A program made the position numbers and the translations under genes. Of a stretch of 14,328 nt of DNA, positions 1 through 6,400 are shown in pieces. Position 1 is the stretch's first letter, and the number at the start of each line of letters is the position of its first letter. This stretch comes from Candidatus Nanohaloarchaea archaeon (GTDB lineage Archaea > EX4484-52 > GLR71): NCBI GenBank assembly GCA_030671745.1, contig DAOVHT010000017.1:1-14328 (forward strand). The letters run 5' to 3'. The notes beneath the pieces were generated by a model, which made no database searches, was not told the DNA's origin, and saw only the letters and a list, made by a program, of their open reading frames with translations.

Positions 1-470
1 AAAAACGCACTGATTATTGCAAATGCATTTCCTAAAAGATGAGAACTATCAAAACCCGAAGAATTCATTATGAAAATGCCACCCAATACAAGAACAAGAG
101 CAATAATCATATTAGCATTAATCTTTTCCTTAAGGAAATAAAAAGCAAGAATACATGTAAACACCGAAGTAGTTGAAGACAGAAGAGCAACTTCCACAAT
201 TGAGGTATATGAGAACGCAGCGATAAAGAATACAAAATTCATGCATACAAGAAAACCGATTATGGCAAAAGACACAATATCCTGCCGATTGATTGACAAC
301 TCTCTTGTGGATTTTGTAATCATTGCAAATGCCAAAATAAACAATGACGCGATAAAAACCCTGAAAAATACAATACTCAAAGAATCAAGAGATGCACCTA
401 TATATTTAGTAAAGACACCGATCAATGCAAAACATACCTGCGAAAGTAACAGATAACCAATTCCTTTCAT
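1..470 (-). CDS. EamA/DMT-type transporter, N-terminal half (cut by left edge)
   Basis: Reverse-strand reading frame open from an ATG at 470 to the window edge, giving 156 residues that begin MKGIGYLLLSQVCFALIG. The visible part has about five hydrophobic segments, an arginine early in the second (FFRVFIASL, R37), a central segment IVEVALLSSTTSVF, and LKEKI (E115) at the end of the fourth. This spacing is typical of one EamA repeat of the drug/metabolite transporter superfamily, and the second repeat would lie left of base 1. Family members usually have about 280-300 residues and ten membrane spans, exporting or importing small metabolites across the cytoplasmic membrane. The substrate cannot be told. 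A TATA-like box centred about 25 bases before the ATG, with no good Shine-Dalgarno, suggests a leaderless mRNA. It is divergent from the exported-protein gene at 634 and probably unrelated to the surface cluster. Confidence 0.88.
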   Translation of the reverse strand, partial: MKGIGYLLLSQVCFALIGVFTKYIGASLDSLSIVFFRVFIASLFILAFAMITKSTRELSINRQDIVSFAIIGFLVCMNFVFFIAAFSYTSIVEVALLSSTTSVFTCILAFYFLKEKINANMIIALVLVLGGIFIMNSSGFDSSHLLGNAFAIISAF

Positions 471-490
471 GATAACTAAATACCCCGACA

Positions 491-500
491 GATATAAATA
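491..500 (-). promoter_or_regulatory. TATA box for the transporter gene (leaderless)
   Basis: On the minus strand the sequence reads TATTTATATC, centred about 25 bases before the transporter ATG at 470. That is the archaeal TATA-to-start-site distance, so transcription would begin at or next to the start codon. The nearest G-rich stretch (GGGG) is about 12 bases before the ATG and is a poor Shine-Dalgarno, which supports the leaderless reading. Confidence 0.5.
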
Positions 501-567
501 TCAAACTTATAAAACATACAAAACCCACTTGAAAACCAAAAACCAACAGGAATTAATGATGCAATAA

Positions 568-582
568 CCGAAACACATATAT
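568..582 (+). promoter_or_regulatory. BRE/TATA element for the stand-alone exported protein
   Basis: ccgaaac followed by acatatata resembles an archaeal BRE plus TATA box. Transcription would start near 604-606, leaving a leader of about 28 bases that contains the GAGTGAT Shine-Dalgarno-like sequence at 623-629. The transporter promoter points the other way from the same 163-base intergenic region. Confidence 0.5.
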
Positions 583-633
583 AGGGAGTCAGAACAAAAT
601 AAAACTATAAAATCGTTTAGATGAGTGATTAAT

Positions 634-1521
634 ATGGATAAGAAATATATGATGCCCCTTGCATTGGCAATGATTATTTTGGCCTTGATAAATGGCCCGA
701 TCACATTTGCAGCAGAGACAAGTGATACTGTAACAGTAACAGTAAACATATCTTCTGTTGCGACAATAGTTGTAAGTCCGAATGCAATCAACTGGACATA
801 CCTAGACCCTGGATCGAATGGTGTTGCACAGAATATAATCATAAAAAACACAGGATCTGTAAACGTAACTGATATATACATGACAACAAGTGCAATTACA
901 GACGAATCAACAAACCCTCTACCTACAGCAGATGCAACTGCCTATTCCGCTGCAAGCCTTATATTTGTAAAGAACTCAACCGAATCTGCACATTCACATG
1001 CAGGTCGTCTTGAATGGAACCTTTCAACAATCCTTACTGAAGAGACTTTAGGTATTGACGCAGCAACAACTGCTTTTGCTCACGGCTGGTACAGAAATTC
1101 AACAGGGAACGAATATCTCTGGAAAGTTGAGAACGGTACAGATGGATTATGTAATAATAGTGGCACGGTATTTACAATAAATACTGTATCAGAAAATGAT
1201 ACAGACTTGAATCGTGATGTATCCGCAGGATATGAATGTACAGGTCTTGCATCAGATACAGGTTGGGGATCCTTTGAATGTGATTCTGGTCCACTTAACG
1301 GATACTGTGTTGCAACAGCAAGTACCTGCGACAAGATATACATATACAAAAATGATTATACAAGTACATTACCTGCATGTGATAATAGAGAATATCTAAT
1401 AAACAATGTCCTTATACCTGGAACAGAAGACGCAATAAGCATATACGCATCAGTGCCTCAAGGAATCCCTGCAGGAGATACAACAGCAGGAACAATGACA
1501 ATCGTTGCGACATATGCTTAA
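634..1521 (+). CDS. Exported Cys-rich beta-sandwich protein, candidate major surface subunit
   Basis: 295 residues from ATG 634. A GTG at 625 is in frame, but it lies inside the GAGTGAT ribosome-binding sequence, so ATG is preferred. A signal peptide ends near PITFA/AETSD. The mature protein starts with alternating beta residues (DTVTVTVNISSVATIVV), then INWTYLDPGSNG and IIIKNTGSVNVTDIY, as in CARDB/NEW3-like sandwiches. A middle section with AFAHGWYRNSTG is followed by six cysteines (LCNN, YECTG, FECDS, GYCVA, STCDK, PACDN). The C-terminal strand is VPQGIPAGDTTAGTMTI. There is no C-terminal membrane span, so it is released, polymerised or held by partners. It is a single-gene unit with its own promoter and terminator next to the surface cluster, which suits an abundant structural protein. 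I do not recognise a named family. A pilin- or sheath-like role is inference. Confidence 0.85.
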   Translation: MDKKYMMPLALAMIILALINGPITFAAETSDTVTVTVNISSVATIVVSPNAINWTYLDPGSNGVAQNIIIKNTGSVNVTDIYMTTSAITDESTNPLPTADATAYSAASLIFVKNSTESAHSHAGRLEWNLSTILTEETLGIDAATTAFAHGWYRNSTGNEYLWKVENGTDGLCNNSGTVFTINTVSENDTDLNRDVSAGYECTGLASDTGWGSFECDSGPLNGYCVATASTCDKIYIYKNDYTSTLPACDNREYLINNVLIPGTEDAISIYASVPQGIPAGDTTAGTMTIVATYA

Positions 1522-1535
1522 TTACGGCGATAGAT

Positions 1536-1573
1536 GAACCTGAAACCCCGTCAGGTTCTTTTTTATTTTTTTT
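1536..1573 (+). terminator. Hairpin plus T-tract terminator
   Basis: GAACCTGA at 1536-1543 pairs perfectly with TCAGGTTC at 1551-1558 around a 7-base loop, followed at once by a 15-base run that is all T except one A. It starts 14 bases after the stop codon at 1521. Archaea usually terminate on T-tracts alone, so a perfect stem here is notable and consistent with a strongly expressed single-gene transcript. Confidence 0.75.
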
Positions 1574-1850
1574 ACACTTCTTCTTTTTATTCAACTTTTT
1601 ATTCAAGACATAACAGATACAGTATTATTTAACTTATTATTCATCTTTCCTCCAAACAGACAATATAGCCCACCCAAAACAAGAAACATTTAACAATACT
1701 TAATTACCGCATCTTAGGTTTTTATATCCAAAAAAAATAATTAGATGTATCCTAAAATATAAGACATAAAACAATAATGACAAATACAAGAGATAAGAAC
1801 ACACTAATTAGATATGCTACGGGATACAGATAAGATAAACCAATCAGTAG

Positions 1851-1890
1851 AAAAATAAAACAGACAATAGATATAATAATTAAAAGAAAA
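1851..1890 (-). terminator. T-rich 3' end of the surface operon
   Basis: Just past the last stop codon of the minus-strand operon (1893-1895), the minus strand reads TTTTCTTTT (1890-1882) and then TTTTATTTTT (1860-1851). No strong stem is seen. Consecutive T-tracts alone can terminate archaeal transcription, so this is the likely operon end. Confidence 0.35.
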
Positions 1891-1892
1891 CC

Positions 1893-3242
1893 CTAAACTA
1901 TATCCTCGCCTTCATCTTTAATCACTTTTTTATGCTTTCGTTTATGCACATAGACCTCAGCCATCACTATACTTATCATGATCATCAACACTATCAAGAA
2001 CCAGACATTAGTCGCAAACAAGACGGATATGTCTGGTTTTCTTAAACTTGCAAGTTCAAGGACAGCATCCTCAAGATGAACTCGTGTTTTCTTAAGATAT
2101 GTGCGCACAGGGTCATAATCACCCAGATCATAATTGTCTTTTGCAATCACCAGATCCGAATCAGCATCAGATATATATTCTTCAAGAAGTGCTGTATCTT
2201 TTCCATCAAAATAAAGTTTATCACTCTCACCCGTTAGTCGTGTTATTATATACCTATAATTCAGTATAGTATTCAAAAGATCCTCTTCGGAAGATACAGG
2301 TCCCACAGCAACATCAATGTGTCCGGCCCTACTATCTTTATCAAAAAGAACTTTAAAATCCAATGGGTATGTACGGTTATCGATATCGTACGGCACATCA
2401 AGCGTGATCATAAAGATTGCAGATTGCCCGCTTTTCAATGTCTGTATATTCATAGGTTGTGCCTCAATCTTGATATCACCGATAATACGCGGTAAAAGCA
2501 TCATACGCCTAAGAGTCATGGTCCCTGTATTATTGACAATGACATAGACAACAGAAGATTGCCCAGGTCTGACATATATCTTATCAGGATGTGAAAGTGT
2601 AACCAATATCCGACCAGTATCATATATACCCGAATCCAATAATGCAGATAAATCTACATCATCTCCACCCGCGCCTATACCAGAACCATCCCCGGAACCA
2701 CCTGTTGTATCTTCCGCATCAAGTGGACCACCAGGTTCATCCCCCTCAGTAACATTAGGTGGGATCACTATGATATAATATGGATCAACATAGACCGTAC
2801 CCCATGCATCAGCGGTTTTATTCCCATAAGACACAGTCAGATGCAACCAATAAAAACCATAATATAAGGGTGTATACTTAAATGTATCAAAACTTCTATC
2901 CCCGGGTTTCATATACATTGTAAATCCGGTACGATTTGCAATAACAGTCATATTATCATCATAAGTGCCAATCTGCAATAACGAATTTTTTGTATATGAA
3001 GTACTCCCCGTATTTAAGAATTCAGCATCAATCTCTAGCTTTGTATACTGTAAAATTCTATCAGAATGATTAAAATAACTGATCCGACCATTATCAAAGG
3101 CGTTTATGGAGACATTTATCTCGCTCAATAATATGTTACCCGTTATAGATGATCCAACAATCGCTGGCTGCAGCTGAATTATGATAAGAAGACCAACAAT
3201 ACTGAATAAAAAAATTAAATATTTCTTGTCAATCATATTCAT
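1893..3242 (-). CDS. Membrane-anchored surface protein with NEW3-like domain and helical stalk
   Basis: About 449 residues from ATG 3242, which lies 4 bases after GGAGG. ATG 3236 is an alternative, and an upstream in-frame TTG at 3257 precedes the Shine-Dalgarno and is unlikely. Order: N-terminal signal or anchor (KKYLIFLFSIVGLLIII); a first Ig-like domain (about 35-165); a Gly/Asp-rich linker (GGSGDGSGIGAGGDD); a NEW3/COG1470-like domain (IYVRPGQSSVVYVIVNNTG to about 315); a helical stretch of about 85 residues (NYDLGDYDPVRTYLKK within it); a membrane span (VWFLIVLMIMISIVM); and a short basic tail (HKRKHKK). The last gene of the run, it overlaps the preceding gene by 14 bases, which suggests translational coupling. 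Domain order matches the protein at the right end of the window, so the two are probable paralogues. Cell-surface location is well supported; partner and ligand are unknown. Confidence 0.85.
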   Translation of the reverse strand: MNMIDKKYLIFLFSIVGLLIIIQLQPAIVGSSITGNILLSEINVSINAFDNGRISYFNHSDRILQYTKLEIDAEFLNTGSTSYTKNSLLQIGTYDDNMTVIANRTGFTMYMKPGDRSFDTFKYTPLYYGFYWLHLTVSYGNKTADAWGTVYVDPYYIIVIPPNVTEGDEPGGPLDAEDTTGGSGDGSGIGAGGDDVDLSALLDSGIYDTGRILVTLSHPDKIYVRPGQSSVVYVIVNNTGTMTLRRMMLLPRIIGDIKIEAQPMNIQTLKSGQSAIFMITLDVPYDIDNRTYPLDFKVLFDKDSRAGHIDVAVGPVSSEEDLLNTILNYRYIITRLTGESDKLYFDGKDTALLEEYISDADSDLVIAKDNYDLGDYDPVRTYLKKTRVHLEDAVLELASLRKPDISVLFATNVWFLIVLMIMISIVMAEVYVHKRKHKKVIKDEGEDIV

Positions 3243-3906
3243 ATATCCTCCGTGCAACCACTAAAACAACTATAACAATCAACAAAAGTATAACAATCCT
3301 CATATGTTGGAAGACATTCATCTCTCTTTCAGACTCTGTAGACCGCACATCCTTTATCTGATGGTTGATGATAGGACTTATGTCTATAGAAACTGTTTTA
3401 GGTCCTATTTCATCATTGTGTGCCTCCGGATATAAATCTTTTGCCACATAGACATCAAAAAAGAACATACGTTCCTGTCTTAAAGAAAAACCGGATACTG
3501 TATCACCTGCACCAGCCACAGCTTTCAAAGCAATGGTATACTTACCCGATTGTGCTGATTTTGGGACAGAGACATAGACATTCACTAAAGGCGCACTCAC
3601 AGTTCTCTTAAGCCGAGGAATATACATATGTTCTGCTTTACCTGAATAATTATCATCAAGATGAAACACAGCTGGATCTGAAATGACAACCCAGTCTTTA
3701 GGTACATCCACATTTTCCAGTTCCAGACTATAACCGGAATCATCAGCATTCCAGAATAAGATATCAAATTGAACAGTATCCCCTGAAGTCACATTATGGC
3801 TTGCAGTTTTCTGTAAAGTACCAAGATTAAATGCGCACACAGGTTCCACTAACATAAACACAAAAAATATTGCAAAAATAATAAAATCACGGCTGCGGAT
3901 TACCAT
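3229..3906 (-). CDS. Small exported NEW3-like protein with C-terminal membrane anchor
   Basis: 225 residues from ATG 3906, chosen because GGGGG lies 6 bases before it. A longer in-frame start at 3951 would put extra residues ahead of the signal peptide and lengthen the overlap. Signal peptide (FIIFAIFFVFMLVEPVCA), then one beta-sandwich domain (about 30-150) with the NEW3 pattern: GDTVQFDILFWNADD, a DVPKDWVV segment, and VPKSAQSGKYTIALKAVAG near its end. A polar juxtamembrane stretch leads to a C-terminal span (IVILLLIVIVVLVVA) with a very short tail (RRIYEYD). Its start overlaps the upstream gene by 20 bases and its end overlaps the downstream gene by 14, so it sits in the middle of a coupled operon. 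Probably a membrane-proximal subunit or chaperone-like partner of the larger surface proteins. No specific function is recognised. Confidence 0.83.
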   Translation of the reverse strand: MVIRSRDFIIFAIFFVFMLVEPVCAFNLGTLQKTASHNVTSGDTVQFDILFWNADDSGYSLELENVDVPKDWVVISDPAVFHLDDNYSGKAEHMYIPRLKRTVSAPLVNVYVSVPKSAQSGKYTIALKAVAGAGDTVSGFSLRQERMFFFDVYVAKDLYPEAHNDEIGPKTVSIDISPIINHQIKDVRSTESEREMNVFQHMRIVILLLIVIVVLVVARRIYEYD

Positions 3907-6400
3907 TCTTGACCCCCTGTATATATACAGTCCCATTATAATATTCCGCAAATATCGGCGGTATATTCATCCAGTACCATGTCGTAATATTAGTCGCGGG
4001 CAACACATCAATCTTTAATGGCGCATATGTTTCAGTCATGTTATATGAAGTGCCATACGAATTAGAGCTGTTGCTCCATGTAAGGTTCCCCGCACCAAGG
4101 ATATGATTGGTCTCATTACCCACCATATCTGTACCTTTGATATAGACATCCGTATTGCAACTGCCATCATTTATTGTAATGTTATAAAGCCCACCATCAT
4201 TGCCCAGTGCAGGATTCTGATATGTGTTAGGCACCAGAGGATTGTCGAAATCAATAGATATCCATGCGACAGTAAGATCAACAACACAAGGTACCACCGA
4301 AATCTCAGAAAATAATGTATTATTGATAGTGGCCCAACCCGTATCCGAACTGAAATTGACATCAAATTTCCATTGATCAAGACCCGAATTCGTCGCATTA
4401 ATGACCCAGGACACATTGCAATATTCATTCTCAGACAATGGATTTGTAGCACAAGATTTTGTAGATGATGGCAACGCTTCATCAACAAAGAATGGTTCAG
4501 CCCCTGCGGTTATATTGACAGGTGTATCCGGGTCAGATGATGTCTTATTATAGCGCACCGTAGCAGACACATCCCCGCAATCACCTTCCCTGCATACAAC
4601 TGTCGCATTTATGATGAATTGCGTATCTTTTATGATATTCGTGACAAACACCGTGCTTGGCTCCACAAGTTCAACCTCAAGCGTCGTGTTGAGTGAAAAG
4701 TAGACCATAGTGCTGTTCATGTTTCCCGCAGTATCATTAGCATAGACCGTTATGTTATTGACACCGGCCAGCGCAATTATTGTCGTGTTAGGCGAAAATG
4801 TCACATTTGTCCCACCGTTAAGACTGTATTGCCACGTATCTATAGCCTCATCCGCACCCACAGACAGATCTATCAGTTTAGCAGTATATGTGATATTATC
4901 CGGCGAGTAGACATACAATGCAGGGTCTACTGTATCCACAGTAAAATATACAATGCCTACAGATGAATTCATGTTGCCGGATGTATCATTGCATGAGAAC
5001 GTAATGTTATGTGCACCGAAAGACAACCCTTCAACAAGACTGTTCCAGTTGCCGGATGTATTTGACATAGTGACATTCACCGCGCCGTCAAGCGAATAAC
5101 CGCACCATGACCCTTCCTCATCCAATGTCAAGTTCGCCCAAAGAGAATCAGCATCATACGATTCATTCAAAGGCGACTGCACCGTAATCACAGGAGCTGT
5201 TGAATCAACAGTATAAAAACTATAGATCTCAGATGCATTCATATTTCCCGCCGTATCATTAGCATATATCTGCCACTGTATAAGTGCACCGACAGTTGAA
5301 TTGATCCACTTGCTTACATTTGACCAGAAAGAAATGCCAGACATACCAGAAATAGTATCATTTCCAAATGTACCGGTACCATTATCAAACGAAAATATGT
5401 ACCCGAAAAGTGAATTGTCAGTCCAGTATAGACTGAAAAGAACATTACTTCCAATCTCTGTAGAATTTGTACTATTATAGAAATATTGAGGATATGTCGT
5501 ATCGACACTAAAATCTACAATGACAGCAGATGAATTCATGTTACCTGATGTATCATTGCATGAGAAAGTAATGTTATGTGCACCGAAAGACAATCCTTCA
5601 ACAAGACTGTTCCAGTTGCCGGATGTATTTGACATAGTGACATTCACCGCACCATCAAGCGAATAACCGCACCATGACCCTTCCTCATCCAATGTCAAGT
5701 TCGCCCACACTGAATCAGCATCATACGATTCATTCAAAGGCGACTGCACCGTGATTACAGGAGATACCTCATCCTGATAGACCACCACAAGATCGATATC
5801 ATCCCAAAAATTCCGAATCATCTGCGCATCAGAAACTGACGTCTCAACATAATTATACAGTTTTAATCTATACAACCCACTATCAGAAAAATTATTTATG
5901 CCGACATCAATTGACTCTGACGTATATGAAACATCATCGACTGTTGACGAACGCGAGAAAAGAATGACTTCGGAACTGTCAGGTTTTACCAGAGATACCT
6001 TGATAAGATTCACTGTGGGTGCAAAACTAGTCCAGGTCTGCCTATAAGAAAAAGGCACCATAACAGAAACGACAGTACCAGGATTTAACCACACCCCGCC
6101 ATCATTGGTCAGGTTGCCGGTAACATTATAGCCTGTATCAGACAGACTATCATTGACTTCAAAATACCAGACACCGGGATCATCATCACCACCGGACACA
6201 TTAAAATTAGATGTTGCAACACCAAAAGAATCATCTTCAGAGTAAGACCATCCTGAAGAACTGCCCGATGTAAAATTACCATTGATCATAAAATTCTGCT
6301 GAAGCGAATAGATCAACGGTAACAAAAAAACAGATACCAGCATCAAAAAAATAAGATATCTTTTTCCTTCAATTTTAAAACACCTTCGTCTCTGATTCAT
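3887..6400 (-). CDS. Large, sequon-rich exported protein with repeated Ig-like domains
   Basis: 837 residues from ATG 6400, with GGCGG 6 bases upstream. A longer in-frame start at 6475 would overlap the previous gene by 101 bases and displace the signal peptide. Signal peptide (RYLIFLMLVSVFLLPLIYS), then a jelly-roll-like domain (about 33-205, starting MINGNFTSGSSSGWSYS), then at least four Ig-like units, each ending in an NDTxGNMN motif. Units 1 and 3 (about 213-291 and 402-479) are near-identical copies with one cysteine pair each. Cys-containing domains follow (about 560-690), and the C-terminal domain ends TVYIQGVKNGNPQP. I count about 49 N-x-S/T sequons by hand, which implies heavy N-glycosylation if the host has that pathway. 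There is no C-terminal span, unlike its neighbours, so attachment must be through partners. An adhesin or fibre component is inference. Confidence 0.85.
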   Translation of the reverse strand: MNQRRRCFKIEGKRYLIFLMLVSVFLLPLIYSLQQNFMINGNFTSGSSSGWSYSEDDSFGVATSNFNVSGGDDDPGVWYFEVNDSLSDTGYNVTGNLTNDGGVWLNPGTVVSVMVPFSYRQTWTSFAPTVNLIKVSLVKPDSSEVILFSRSSTVDDVSYTSESIDVGINNFSDSGLYRLKLYNYVETSVSDAQMIRNFWDDIDLVVVYQDEVSPVITVQSPLNESYDADSVWANLTLDEEGSWCGYSLDGAVNVTMSNTSGNWNSLVEGLSFGAHNITFSCNDTSGNMNSSAVIVDFSVDTTYPQYFYNSTNSTEIGSNVLFSLYWTDNSLFGYIFSFDNGTGTFGNDTISGMSGISFWSNVSKWINSTVGALIQWQIYANDTAGNMNASEIYSFYTVDSTAPVITVQSPLNESYDADSLWANLTLDEEGSWCGYSLDGAVNVTMSNTSGNWNSLVEGLSFGAHNITFSCNDTSGNMNSSVGIVYFTVDTVDPALYVYSPDNITYTAKLIDLSVGADEAIDTWQYSLNGGTNVTFSPNTTIIALAGVNNITVYANDTAGNMNSTMVYFSLNTTLEVELVEPSTVFVTNIIKDTQFIINATVVCREGDCGDVSATVRYNKTSSDPDTPVNITAGAEPFFVDEALPSSTKSCATNPLSENEYCNVSWVINATNSGLDQWKFDVNFSSDTGWATINNTLFSEISVVPCVVDLTVAWISIDFDNPLVPNTYQNPALGNDGGLYNITINDGSCNTDVYIKGTDMVGNETNHILGAGNLTWSNSSNSYGTSYNMTETYAPLKIDVLPATNITTWYWMNIPPIFAEYYNGTVYIQGVKNGNPQP
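4962..5196. repeat. Near-identical internal repeat, copy 2
   Basis: This 235-base segment matches 5529-5763 with about 11 mismatches by eye and no gaps, in the same orientation and reading frame, offset by 567 bases. Most mismatches fall at third codon positions (for example GCG CCG against GCA CCA on the plus strand). It encodes one complete Ig-like unit, SPLNESYDADS through CNDTSGNMNSS. Confidence 0.9.
5529..5763. repeat. Near-identical internal repeat, copy 1
   Basis: Partner of 4962-5196, closer to the N-terminus of the encoded protein. The intervening 332 bases encode a different, unduplicated Ig-like unit (about residues 292-401), so the duplication is not a simple adjacent tandem. The near-identity suggests a recent duplication or ongoing gene conversion. 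Confidence 0.9.

Larger units (their letters stand above)
1522..1892. other. Gene-poor convergent spacer
   Basis: This 371-base stretch separates the 3' ends of the stand-alone gene (plus) and the surface operon (minus). It holds the hairpin terminator at 1536-1573 and A/T-rich tracts. On the minus strand there is a 13-codon ORF at 1603-1644 with a GGAGG sequence 4 bases before its ATG, and a TATA-like element at 1718-1729. I see no tRNA, repeat array or longer reading frame. Confidence 0.6.

Noticed and set aside
241..456. 71-residue plus-strand frame
   Set aside because: It is antisense to the EamA-type transporter, whose reverse-strand translation is clearly real (membrane segments, R37, E115).
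507..881. 124-residue minus-strand frame
   Set aside because: It overlaps the promoter and signal-peptide region of the exported-protein gene in antisense, and has no ribosome-binding sequence or recognisable features.
634..1521. WxL-domain annotation for the exported protein
   Set aside because: Only a W-T-Y is present, not the paired W-x-L motifs, so the similarity of the DUF916-like neighbour is not enough to call it.
1718..1760. Plus-strand TATA-like tttttatatcc with ATG at 1744
   Set aside because: The frame closes after five codons and nothing downstream on the plus strand is coding.
3917..3930. 14-base perfect palindrome CTGTATATATACAG before the gene at 3906
   Set aside because: It lies inside the coding end of the upstream gene (TVYIQ), and its TATA part is too close to ATG 3906 to be a promoter. 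Possible hairpin near the Shine-Dalgarno, but coding explains it.
4171..4488. 105-residue minus-strand frame
   Set aside because: Another frame of the 837-residue gene on the same strand; the larger frame has sequons, cysteine pattern and domain order.
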